From positions 1,054,001 through 1,118,000 of the forward strand of contig NW_027490091.1 of NCBI RefSeq assembly GCF_050948175.1: a stretch of 64,000 nucleotides of DNA, written 5' to 3'. The notes under the pieces are model-generated. The model worked only from the letters and a program-made list of their open reading frames with translations, did not search any database and had not been told where the DNA came from. Each line of letters opens with the position of its first letter. The first letter of the stretch is position 1. Made by a program: the position numbers and the translations under genes. The stretch is from Xylocopa sonorina. Its lineage: Eukaryota > Arthropoda > Insecta > Hymenoptera > Apidae. Positions 34,075 to 46,845 of the stretch are shown piece after piece.

Positions 34075-37000
34075 AAATAAACGAATTTTAATTCTAGGTT
34101 GGAATTTTTTTCTTCAAACTATCACATATACGAAATTTAACTCTCGGCAGGAATTTTTTGGTCAAACTACCGTCAATGTACGAATTTTAACTCTCGGTGG
34201 GCACTTTTTTCTTCAAACTACTGTCAATATTCAAATTTTATCTATTGGTTGATATTTTTTTGTCAAACATTCGTCGATAAACGAATTTTTAAACTAGGTT
34301 GTAACTTTTTTCATCAAATTATCGCCTACATACGAAATTCAACTCTCGGTGGGAATTTTTTGGTCAAACTACCGTCAATGTACGAATTTTGACTCTCGGT
34401 GGGAACTTTTTTCTTCAAACTACTGTCAATACTCAAATTTTAACTATTGTTTGAGATCTTTTTGTTAAACAATTGCAAATAAACGAATTTTAATACTAGG
34501 TTGGAATTTTTTTCTTCAAACTATCGCATATACGAAATTTAACTCTCGGCAGGAATTTTTTGGTCAAGCTACCATCAATGTTCGAATTTTAACTCACGGT
34601 GGGCACTTTTTTCTTCAAACTACTGTCAATATTCAAATTTTATCTATTGGTTGATATCTTTTTGTCAAACATTCGTCAATAAACGAATTTTTAAACTAGG
34701 TTGTAACTTTTTTCTTCAAACTATCGCATATACGAAATTTAACTCTCGGCAGGAATTTTTTGGTCAAGCTACCATCAATGTTCGAATTTTAACTCTCGGT
34801 GGGCACTTTTTTCTTCAAACTACTGTCAATATTCAGATTTTATCTATTGGTTGAAATCTTTTTGTCAAACAATCGTCAATAAACAAATTTTCATACTAGG
34901 TTGGAATTTTTTTCTTCAAACTATTGCCTACATACGAAATTCAACTCTCGGTGGGAATTTTTTGGTCAAACTACCGACAATGTACGAATTTTAACTCTCG
35001 GTGGGCACTTTTCTCTTCAAACTACTGTCAATATTCAGATTTTATATATTGGTTGAGATCTTTTTGTTAAACAATTGTAAATAAACGAATTTTAATACTA
35101 GGTTGGAATTTTTTTCTTCAAACTATCGCATATACGAAATTTAACGCTCGGTAGGAATTTTTTGGTCAAGCTACCGTCAATGTACGAATTTTAACCCTCG
35201 GTGGGCACTTTTTTCTTCAAACTACTGTCAATATTCAAATTTTATCTATTGGTTGATATCTTTTTGTCAAACATTCGCCAATAAACGAATTTTTAAACTA
35301 GGTTGTAACTTTTTTCATCAAATTATCGCCTACATACGAAATTCAACTCTCGGTGGGAATTTTTTGATCAAACTACCGTCAATGTACGAATTTTGACTCT
35401 CGGTGGGAACTTTTTTCTTCAAACTACTGTCAATACTCAAATTTTAACTATTGTTTGAGATCTTTTTGTTAAACAATTGCAAATAAACGAATTTTAATAC
35501 TAGGTTGGAATTTTTTTCTTCAAACTATCGCATATACGAAATTTAACTCTCGGCAGGAATTTTTTGGTCAAGCTACCATCAATGTTCGAATTTTAACTCT
35601 CGGTGGGCACTTTTTTCTTCAAACTACTGTCAATATTCAAATTTTATCTATTGGTTGATATCTTTTTGTCAAACATTCGTCAATAAACGAATTTTTAAAC
35701 TAGGTTGTAACTTTTTTCATCAAATTATCGCCTACATACGAAATTCAACTCTCGGTGGGAATTTTTTGGTCAAGCTACCGTCAATGTACGAATTTTGACT
35801 CTCGGTGGGCACTTTTTTCTTCAAACTACTGTCAATATTCAGATTTTAAATATTGGTTGAGTTCTTTTTGTTAAACAATTGCAAATAAACGAATTTTAAT
35901 ACTAGGTTGGAATTTTTTTCTTCAAACTATCGCATATACGAAATTTAACTCTCGGCAGGAATTTTTTGGTCAAGCTACCATCAATGTTCGAATTTTAACT
36001 CAGGGTGGGCACTTTTTTCTTCAAACTACTGTCAATATTCAAATTTTATCTATTGGTTGATATCTTTTTGTCAAACATTCGTCAATAAACGAATTTTTAA
36101 ACTAGGTTGTAACTTTTTTCATCAAATTATCGCCTACATACGAAATTCAACTCTCGGTGGGAATTTTTTGGTCAAACTACCGTCAATGTACGAATTTTAA
36201 CTCTCGGTGGGAACTTTTTTCTTCAAACTACTGTCAATATTCATATTTTAACTATTGGTTGATATCTTTTTGTCAACAATCGTCAATAGACGAATTTTAA
36301 TACTAGGTTGGAATTTTTTCCTTCATACTATCGCCTATATACGAAATTTAACTCTCGGTGGGAATTTTTTGGTCAAGCTACCGTCAATGTACGAATTTTA
36401 ACTCTCGGTGGGCACTTTTTTCTTCAAACTACTGTCAATATTCAAATTTTATCTATTGGTTGATATCTTTTTGTTAAACATTCGTCAGTAAACGAATTTT
36501 TAAACTAGGTTGTAACTTTTTTCATCAAATTATCGCCTACATACGAAATTCAACTCTCGGTGGGAATTTTTTGGTCAAGCTACCGTCAATGTACGAATTT
36601 TGACTCTCGGTGGGCACTTTTTTCTTCAAACTACTGTCAATATTCAGATTTTAAATATTGGTTGAGATCTTTTTGTTAAACAATTGCAAATAAACGAATT
36701 TTAATACTAGGTTGGAATTTTTTTCTTCAAACTATCGCATATACGAAATTTAACTCTCGGCAGGAATTTTTTGGTCAAGCTACCATCAATGTTCGAATTT
36801 TAACTCACGGTGGGCACTTTTTTCTTCAAACTACTGTCAATATTCAAATTTTATCTATTGGTTGATATCTTTTTGTCAAACATTCGTCAATAAACGAATT
36901 TTTAAACTAGGTTGTAACTTTTTTCATCAAATTATCGCCTACATACGAAATTCAACTCTCGGTGGGAATTTTTTGGTCAAACTACCGTCAATGTACGAAT

Positions 37001-37894
37001 TTTAACTCTCGGTGGGAACTTTTTTCTTCAAACTACTGTCAATACTCAAATTTTAACTATTGTGTGAGATCTTTTTGTTAAACAATTGTAAATAAACGAA
37101 TTTTAATACTAGGTTGGAATTTTTTTCTTCAAACTATCGCATATACGAAATTTAACTCTCGGTAGGAATTTTTTGGTCAAGCTACCATCAATGTTCAAAT
37201 TTTAACTTTCGGTGGGCACTTTTTTCTTCAAACTACTGTCAATATTCATATTTTAACTATTGGTTGAAATCTTTTTGTCAACAATCGTCAATTGACGAAT
37301 TTTAATACTAGGTTGGAATTTTTTCCTTCAAACTATCGCCTATATACGAAATTTAACTCTCGGTGGGAATTTTTTGGTCAAGCTACCGTCAATGTACGAA
37401 TTTTGACTCTCGGTGGGAACTTTTTTCTTCAAACTACTGTCAATACTCAAATTTTAACTATTGTTTGAGATCTTTTTGTTAAACAATTGCAAATAAACGA
37501 ATTTTAATACTAGGTTGGAATTTTTTTCTTCAAACTATCGCATTTACGAAATTTAACTCTCGGCAGGAATTTTTTGGTCAAGCTACCATCAATGTTCGAA
37601 TTTTAACTCTCGGTGGGCACTTTTTTCTTCAAACTACTGTCAATATTCAGATTTTATCTATTGGTTGAAATCTTTTTGTCAAACAATCGTCAATAAACAA
37701 ATTTTGATACTAGGTTGGAATTTTTTTCTTCAAACTATTGCCTACATACGAAATTCAACTCTCGGTGGGAATTTTTTGGTCAAACTACCGACAATGTACG
37801 AATTTTAACTCTCGGTGGGCACTTTTCTCTTCAAACTACTGTCAATATTCAGATTTTAAATATTGGTTGAGATCCTTTTGTTAAACAATTGCAA
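34075..37894 (+). repeat. Irregular monomer order, D type returns
   Basis: I find no exact short-period higher-order repeat here. E and C alternate, E copies with the CCCTCGG start appear for the first time (near 35194), and type D sequence returns (TTCATATTTTAACTA near 36240 and 37245), followed by TTTTTTCCTTC and GCCTATATACG. Single private changes are frequent, for example CAGGGTGGGCAC near 36001, GAGTTCTTTTTG near 35860 and GTGTGAGATC near 37061. The segment thus looks less recently homogenised than the flanking blocks. No gene or RNA is visible. Confidence 0.75.
34593..34792 (+). repeat. Chimeric monomer E/C (switch in subunit c)
   Basis: Type E through AAACTAGGTTGTAAC, then CTTCAAACTATCGCATATACG-type sequence of C in place of the E-specific CATCAAATTATCG. 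The join falls in the T-tract of subunit c, a different place from the E/C chimera at 13877. At least two independent E/C exchanges therefore occurred. Confidence 0.82.
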
Positions 37895-40800
37895 ATAAAC
37901 GAATTTTAATACTAGGTTGGAATTTTTTTCTTCAAACTATCGCATATACGAAATTTAACTCTCGGCAGGAATCTTTTGGTCAAGCTACCATCAATGTTCG
38001 AATTTTAACTCTCGGTGGGCACTTTTTTCTTCAAACTACTGTCAATATTCAGATTTTATCTATTGGTTGAAATCTTTTTGTCAAACAATCGTCAATAAAC
38101 AAATTTTCATACTAGGTTGGAATTTTTTTCTTCAAACTATTGCCTACATACGAAATTCAACACTCGGTGGGAATTTTTTGGTCAAACTACCGACAATGTA
38201 CGAATTTTAACTCTCGGTGGGCACTTTTCTCTTCAAACTACTGTCAATATTCAGATTTTAAATATTGGTTGAGATCTTTTTGTTAAACAATTGTAAATAA
38301 ACGAATTTTAATACTAGGTTGAAATTTTTTTCTTCAAACTATCGCATATACGAAATTTAACTCTCGGTAGGAATTTTTTGGTCAAGCTACCATCAATGTT
38401 CAAATTTTAACTTTCGGTGGGCACTTTTTTCTTCAAACTACTGTCAATATTCATATTTTAACTATTGGTTGAAATCTTTTTGTCAACAATCGTCAATAGA
38501 CGAATTTTAATACTAGGTTGGAATTTTTTCCTTCAAACTATCGCCTATATACGAAATTTAACTCTCGGTGGGAATTTTTTGGTCAAGCTACCGTCAATGT
38601 ACGAATTTTAACTCTCGGTGGGCACTTTTTTCTTCAAACTACTGTCAATATTCAAATTTTATCTATTGGTCGATATCTTTTTGTTAAACATTCGTCAGTA
38701 AACGAATTTTTAAACTAGGTTGTAACTTTTTTCATCAAATTATCGCCTACATACGAAATTCAACTCTCGGTGGGAATTTTTTGGTCAAGCTACCGTCAAT
38801 GTACGAATTTTGACTCTCGGTGGGAACTTTTTTCTTCAAACTACTGTCAATACTCAAATTTTAACTATTGTTTGAGATCTTTTTGTTAAACAATTGCAAA
38901 TAAACGAATTTTAATACTAGGTTGGAATTTTTTTCTTCAAACTATCGCATATACGAAATTTAACTCTCGGCAGGAATTTTTTGGTCAAGCTACCATCAAT
39001 GTTCGAATTTTAACTCTCGGTGGGCACTTTTTTCTTCAAACTACTGTCAATATTCAGATTTTATCTATTGGTTGAAATCTTTTTGTCAAACAATCGTCAA
39101 TAAACAAATTTTCATACTAGGTTGGAATTTTTTTCTTCAAACTATTGCCTACATACGAAATTCAACTCTCGGTGGGAATTTTTTGGTCAAACTACCGACA
39201 ATGTACGAATTTTAACTCTCGGTGGGCACTTTTCTCTTCAAACTACTGTCAATATTCAGATTTTAAATATTGGTTGAGATCTTTTTGTTAAACAATTGTA
39301 AATAAACGAATTTTAATACTAGGTTGGAATTTTTTTCTTCAAACTATCGCATATACGAAATTTAACTCTCGGTAGGAATTTTTTGGTCAAGCTACCGTCA
39401 ATGTACGAATTTTAACTCTCGGTGGGAACTTTTTTCTTCAAACTACTGTCAATACTCAAATTTTAACTATTGTTTGAGATCTTTTTGTTAAACAATTGTA
39501 AATAAACGAATTTTAATACTAGGTTGGAATTTTTTTCTTCAAACTATCGCATATACGAAATTTAACTCTCGGTAGGAATTTTTTGGTCAAGCTACCATCA
39601 ATGTTCAAATTTTAACTTTCGGTGGGCACTTTTTTCTTCAAACTACTGTCAATATTCATATTTTAACTATTGGTTGAAATCTTTTTGTCAACAATCGTCA
39701 ATAGACGAATTTTAATACTAGGTTGGAATTTTTTCCTTCAAACTATTGCCTACATACGAAATTCAACTCTCGGTGGGAATTTTTTGGTCAAACTACCGAC
39801 AATGTACGAATTTTAACACTCGGTGGGCACTTTTCTCTTCAAACTACTGTCAATATTCAGATTTTAAATATTGGTTGAGATCTTTTTGTTAAACAATTGC
39901 AAATAAACGAATTTTAATACTAGGTTGGAATTTTTTTCTTCAAACTATCGCATATACGAAATTTAACTCTCGGCAGGAATTTTTTGGTCAAGCTACCATC
40001 AATGTTCGAATTTTAACTCACGGTGGGCACTTTTTTCTTCAAACTACTGTCAATATTCAAATTTTATCTATTGGTTGATATCTTTTTGTCAAACATTCGT
40101 CAATAAACGAATTTTTAAACTAGGTTGTAACTTTTTTCATCAAATTATCGCCTACATACGAAATTCAACTCTCGGTGGGAATTATTTGGTCAAACTACCG
40201 TCAATGTACGAATTTTAACTCTCGGTGGGAACTTTTTTCTTCAAACTACTGTCAATACTCAAATTTTAACTATTGTTTGAGATCTTTTTGTTAAACAATT
40301 GTAAATAAACGAATTTTAATACTAGGTTGGAATTTTTTTCTTCAAACTATCGCATATATGAAATTTAACTCTCGGTAGGAATTTTTTGGTCAAGCTACCA
40401 TCAATGTTCGAATTTTAACTCTCGGTGGGCACTTTTTTCTTCAAACTACTGTCAATATTCAGATTTTATCTATTGGTTGAAATCTTTTTGTCAAACAATC
40501 GTCAATAAACAAATTTTCATACTAGGTTGGAATTTTTTTCTTCAAACTATTGCCTACATACGAAATTCAACTCTGGGTGGGAATTTTTTGGTCAAACTAC
40601 CGACAATGTACGAATTTTAACTCTCGGTGGGCACTTTTCTCTTCAAACTACTGTCAATATTCAGATTTTAAATATTGGTTGAGATCTTTTTGTTAAACAA
40701 TTGTAAATAAACGAATTTTAATACTAGGTTGGAATTTTTTTTTCAAACTATCGCATATACGAAATTTAACGCTCGGTAGGAATTTTTTGGTCAAGCTACC

Positions 40801-41107
40801 GTCAATGTACGAATTTTAACCCTCGGTGGGCACTTTTTTCTTCAAACTACTGTCAATATTCAAATTTTATCTATTGGTTGATATCTTTTTGTCAAACATT
40901 CGTCAATAAACGAATTTCTAAACTAGGTTGTAACTTTTTTCATCAAATTATCGCCTACATACGAAATTCAACTATCGGTGGGAATTTTTTGGTCAAACTA
41001 CCGTCAATGTACGAATTTTAACTCTCGGTGGGAACTTTTTTCTTCAAACTACTGTCAATACTCAAATTTTAACTATTGTTTGAGATCTTTTTGTTAAACA
41101 ATTGTAA
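37895..41107 (+). repeat. ~3213 bp 16-monomer higher-order repeat, copy 1
   Basis: D monomers near 38411 and 39617, A at 38009 and the GGGTGG-marked A at 40419 all recur 3213 bp later. Private changes in this copy are CACTCGG near 38161 and 39816, GAATTATTTGG near 40188, and a 1 bp shortened T-tract at 40741. Boundaries are approximate. Confidence 0.72.
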
Positions 41108-44100
41108 ATAAACGAATTTTAATACTAGGTTGGAATTTTTTTCTTCAAACTATCGCATATACGAAATTTAACTCTCGGCAGGAATTTTTTGGTCAAGCTA
41201 CCATCAATGTTCGAATTTTAACTCTCGGTGGGCACTTTTTTCTTCAAACTACTGTCAATATTCAGATTTTATCTATTGGTTGAAATCTTTTTGTCAAACA
41301 ATCGTCAATAAACAAATTTTCATACTAGGTTGGAATTTTTTTCTTCAAACTATTGCCTACATACGAAATTCAACTCTCGGTGGGAATTTTTTGGTCAAAC
41401 TACCGACAATGTACGAATTTTAACTCTCGGTGGGCACTTTTCTCTTCAAACTACTGTCAATATTCAGATTTTAAATATTGGTTGAGATCTTTTTGTTAAA
41501 CAATTGTAAATAAACGAATTTTAATACTAGGTTGGAATTTTTTTCTTCAAACTATCGCATATACGAAATTTAACTCTCGGTAGGAATTTTTTGGTCAAGC
41601 TACCATCAATGTTCAAATTTTAACTTTCGGTGGGCACTTTTTTCTTCAAACTACTGTCAATATTCATATTTTAACTATTGGTTGAAATCTTTTTGTCAAC
41701 AATCGTCAATAGACGAATTTTAATACTAGGTTGGAATTTTTTCCTTCAAACTATCGCCTATATACGAAATTTAACTCTCGGTGGGAATTTTTTGGTCAAG
41801 CTACCGTCAATGTACGAATTTTAACTCTCGGTGGGCACTTTTTTCTTCAAACTACTGTCAATATTCAAATTTTATCTATTGGTTGATATCTTTTTGTTAA
41901 ACATTCGTCAGTAAACGAATTTTTAAACTAGGTTGTAACTTTTTTCATCAAATTATCGCCTACATACGAAATTCAACTCTCGGTGGGAATTTTTTGGTCA
42001 AGCTACCGTCAATGTACGAATTTTGACTCTCGGTGGGAACTTTTTTCTTCAAACTACTGTCAATACTCAAATTTTAACTATTGTTTGAGATCTTTTTGTT
42101 AAACAATTGCAAATAAACGAATTTTAATACTAGGTTGGAATTTTTTTCTTCAAACTATCGCATATACGAAATTTAACTCTCGGCAGGAATTTTTTGGTCA
42201 AGCTACCATCAATGTTCGAATTTTAACTCTCGGTGGGCACTTTTTTCTTCAAACTACTGTCAATATTCAGATTTTATCTATTGCTTGAAATCTTTTTGTC
42301 AAACAATCGTCAATAAACAAATTTTCATACTAGGTTGGAATTTTTTTCTTCAAACTATTGCCTACATACGAAATTCAACTCTCGGTGGGAATTTTTTGGT
42401 CAAACTACCGACAATGTACGAATTTTAACTCTCGGTGGGCACTTTTCTCTTCAAACTACTGTCAATATTCAGATTTTAAATATTGGTTGAGATCTTTTTG
42501 TTAAACAATTGTAAATAAACGAATTTTAATACTAGGTTGGAATTTTTTTCTTCAAACTATCGCATATGCGAAATTTAACTCTCGGTAGGAATTTTTTGGT
42601 CAAGCTACCGTCAATGTACGAATTTTAACTCTCGGTGGGAACTTTTTTCTTCAAACTACTGTCAATACTCAAATTTTAACTATTGTTTGAGATCTTTTTG
42701 TTAAACAATTGTAAATAAACGAATTTTAATACTAGGTTGGAATTTTTTTCTTCAAACTATCGCATATACGAAATTTAACTCTCGGTAGGAATTTTTTGGT
42801 CAAGCTACCATCAATGTTCAAATTTTAACTTTCGGTGGGCACTTTTTTCTTCAAACTACTGTCAATATTCATATTTTAACTATTGGTTGAAATCTTTTTG
42901 TCAACAATCGTCAATAGACGAATTTTAATACTAGGTTGGAATTTTTTCCTTCAAACTATTGCCTACATACGAAATTCAACTCTCGGTGGGAATTTTTTGG
43001 TCAAACTACCGACAATGTACGAATTTTAACTCTCGGTGGGCACTTTTCTCTTCAAACTACTGTCAATATTCAGATTTTAAATATTGGTTGAGATCTTTTT
43101 GTTAAACAATTGCAAATAAACGAATTTTAATACTAGGTTGGAATTTTTTTCTTCAAACTATCGCATATACGAAATTTAACTCTCGGCAGGAATTTTTTGG
43201 TCAAGCTACCATCAATGTTCGAATTTTAACTCACGGTGGGCACTTTTTTCTTCAAACTACTGTCAATATTCAAATTTTATCTATTGGTTGATATCTTTTT
43301 GTCAAACATTCGTCAATAAACGAATTTTTAAACTAGGTTGTAACTTTTTTCATCAAATTATCGCCTACATACGAAATTCAACTCTCGGTGGGAATTTTTT
43401 GGTCAAACTACCGTCAATGTACGAATTTTGACTCTCGGTGGGAACTTTTTTCTTCAAACTACTGTCAATACTCAAATTTTAACTATTGTTTGAGATCTTT
43501 TTGTTAAACAATTGCAAATAAACGAATTTTAATACTAGGTTGGAATTTTTTTCTTCAAACTATCGCATATACGAAATTTAACTCTCGGCAGGAATTTTTT
43601 GGTCAAGCTACCATCAATGTTCGAATTTTAACTCTCGGTGGGCACTTTTTTCTTCAAACTACTGTCAATATTCAGATTTTATCTATTGGTTGAAATTTTT
43701 TTGTCAAACAATCGTCAATAAACAAATTTTCATACTAGGTTGGAATTTTTTTCTTCAAACTATTGCCTACATACGAAATTCAACTCTGGGTGGGAATTTT
43801 TTGGTCAAACTACCGACAATGTACGAATTTTAACTCTCGGTGGGCACTTTTCTCTTCAAACTACTGTCAATATTCAGATTTTAAATATTGGTTGAGATCT
43901 TTTTGTTAAACAATTGTAAATAAACGAATTTTAATACTAGGTTGGAATTTTTTTCTTCAAACTATCGCATATACGAAATTTAACGCTCGGTAGGAATTTT
44001 TTGGTCAAGCTACCGTCAATGTACGAATTTTAACCCTCGGTGGGCACTTTTTTCTTCAAACTACTGTCAATATTCAAATTTTATCTATTGGTTGATATCT

Positions 44101-44320
44101 TTTTGTCAAACATTCGTCAATAAACGAATTTTTAAACTAGGTTGTAACTTTTTTCATCAAATTATCGCCTACATACGAAATTCAACTCTCGGTGGGAATT
44201 TTTTGGTCAAACTACCGTCAATGTACGAATTCTAACTCTCGGTGGGAACTTTTTTCTTCAAACTACTGTCAATACTCAAATTTTAACTATTGTTTGAGAT
44301 CTTTTTGTTAAACAATTGTA
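41108..44320 (+). repeat. ~3213 bp 16-monomer higher-order repeat, copy 2
   Basis: Follows copy 1 and matches it to about 44.4 kb, where D at 44436 replaces the A expected from 41222. Some C monomers differ by several linked bases (GAATTTTGAC, TTGCAAAT and GGCAGG against GAATTTTAAC, TTGTAAAT and GGTAGG near 40216/43429), so a patch was replaced after duplication. The copy overlaps the start of the 8-mer block. Confidence 0.7.
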
Positions 44321-45238
44321 AATAAACGAATTTTAATACTAGGTTGGAATTTTTTTCTTCAAACTATCGCATATACGAAATTTAACTCTCGGTAGGAATT
44401 TTTTGGTCAAGCTACCATCAATGTTCAAATTTTAACTTTCGGTGGGCACTTTTTTCTTCAAACTACTGTCAATATTCATATTTTAACTATTGGTTGAAAT
44501 CTTTTTGTCAACAATCGTCAATAGACGAATTTTAATACTAGGTTGGAATTTTTTCCTTCAAACTATTGCCTACATACGAAATTCAACTCTCGGTGGGAAT
44601 TTTTTGGTCAAACTACCGACAATGTACGAATTTTAACTCTCGGTGGGCACTTTTCTCTTCAAACTACTGTCAATATTCAGATTTTAAATATTGGTTGAGA
44701 TCTTTTTGTTAAACAATTGCAAATAAACGAATTTTAATACTAGGTTGGAATTTTTTTCTTCAAACTATCGCATATACGAAATTTAACTCTCGGCAGGAAT
44801 TTTTTGGTCAAGCTACCATCAATGTTCGAATTTTAACTCACGGTGGGCACTTTTTTCTTCAAACTACTGTCAATATTCAAATTTTATCTATTGGTTGATA
44901 TCTTTTTGTCAAACATTCGTCAATAAACGAATTTTTAAACTAGGTTGTAACTTTTTTCATCAAATTATCGCCTACATACGAAATTCAACTCTCGGTGGGA
45001 ATTTTTTGGTCAAACTACCGTCAATGTACGAATTTTGACTCTCGGTGGGAACTTTTTTCTTCAAACTACTGTCAATACTCAAATTTTAACTATTGTTTGA
45101 GATCTTTTTGTTAAACAATTGCAAATAAACGAATTTTAATACTAGGTTGGAATTTTTTTCTTCAAACTATCGCATATACGAAATTTAACTCTCGGCAGGA
45201 ATTTTTTGGTCAAGCTACCATCAATGTTCGAATTTTAA
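43632..45238 (+). repeat. 1607 bp 8-monomer higher-order repeat, copy 1
   Basis: Starts at 43632 (A), 43834 (B'), 44034 (E, CCCTCGG start), 44236 (C), 44436 (D), 44637 (B'), 44837 (E, CTCACGG start), 45039 (C). Markers repeated at 1607 bp are CTCTGGGTGGG in A and GAATTCTAAC (an EcoRI site) before C. This copy has GAAATTTTTTTGTC in A, shared with copy 2 only. Confidence 0.9.
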
Positions 45239-46845
45239 CTCTCGGTGGGCACTTTTTTCTTCAAACTACTGTCAATATTCAGATTTTATCTATTGGTTGA
45301 AATTTTTTTGTCAAACAATCGTCAATAAACAAATTTTCATACTAGGTTGGAATTTTTTTCTTCAAACTATTGCCTACATACGAAATTCAACTCTGGGTGG
45401 GAATTTTTTGGTCAAACTACCGACAATGTACGAATTTTAACTCTCGGTGGGCACTTTTCTCTTCAAACTACTGTCAATATTCAGATTTTAAATATTGGTT
45501 GAGATCTTTTTGTTAAACAATTGTAAATAAACGAAATTTAATACTAGGTTGGAATTTTTTTCTTCAAACTATCGCATATACGAAATTTAACGCTCGGTAG
45601 GAATTCTTTGGTCAAGCTACCGTCAATGTACGAATTTTAACCCTCGGTGGGCACTTTTTTCTTCAAACTACTGTCAATATTCAAATTTTATCTATTGGTT
45701 GATATCTTTTTGTCAAACATTCGTCAATAAACGAATTTTTAAACTAGGTTGTAACTTTTTTCATCAAATTATCGCCTACATACGAAATTCAACTCTCGGT
45801 GGGAATTTTTTGGTCAAACTACCGTCAATGTACGAATTCTAACTCTCGGTGGGAACTTTTTTCTTCAAACTACTGTCAATACTCAAATTTTAACTATTGT
45901 TTGAGATCTTTTTGTTAAACAATTGTAAATAAACGAATTTTAATACTAGGTTGGAATTTTTTTCTTCAAACTATCGCATATACGAAATTTAACTCTCGGT
46001 AGGAATTTTTTGGTCAAGCTACCATCAATGTTCAAATTTTAACTTTCGGTGGGCACTTTTTTCTTCAAACTACTGTCAATATTCATATTTTAACTATTGG
46101 TTGAAATCTTTTTGTCAACAATCGTCAATAGACGAATTTTAATACTAGGTTGGAATTTTTTCCTTCAAACTATTGCCTACATACGAAATTCAACTCTCGG
46201 TGGGAATTTTTTGGTCAAACTACCGACAATGTACGAATTTTAACTCTCGGTGGGCACTTTTCTCTTCAAACTACTGTCAATATTCAGATTTTAAATATTG
46301 GTTGAGATCTTTTTGTTAAACAATTGCAAATAAACGAATTTTAATACTAGGTTGGAATTTTTTTCTTCAAACTATCGCATATACGAAATTTAACTCTCGG
46401 CAGGAATTTTTTGGTCAAGCTACCATCAATGTTCGAATTTTAACTCACGGTGGGCACTTTTTTCTTCAAACTACTGTCAATATTCAAATTTTATCTATTG
46501 GTTGATATCTTTTTGTCAAACATTCGTCAATAAACGAATTTTTAAACTAGGTTGTAACTTTTTTCATCAAATTATCGCCTACATACGAAATTCAACTCTC
46601 GGTGGGAATTTTTTGGTCAAACTACCGTCAATGTACGAATTTTGACTCTCGGTGGGAACTTTTTTCTTCAAACTACTGTCAATACTCAAATTTTAACTAT
46701 TGTTTGAGATCTTTTTGTTAAACAATTGCAAATAAACGAATTTTAATACTAGGTTGGAATTTTTTTCTTCAAACTATCGCATATACGAAATTTAACTCTC
46801 GGCAGGAATTTTTTGGTCAAGCTACCATCAATGTTCGAATTTTAA
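45239..46845 (+). repeat. 1607 bp 8-monomer higher-order repeat, copy 2
   Basis: Same order A-B'-E-C-D-B'-E-C as copy 1. Private changes are ACGAAATTTAATAC near 45533 and GGAATTCTTTGG near 45600; the second creates an extra EcoRI site. Confidence 0.9.

Noticed and set aside
38518..38718. Isolated open frames of 64-66 codons at 38518 and 57149
   Set aside because: Both start at TTG and follow monomer sequence with private point changes (GGTCGATATC near 38668; ATTTTATCTCTC near 57287) that remove stops. No evidence of coding.
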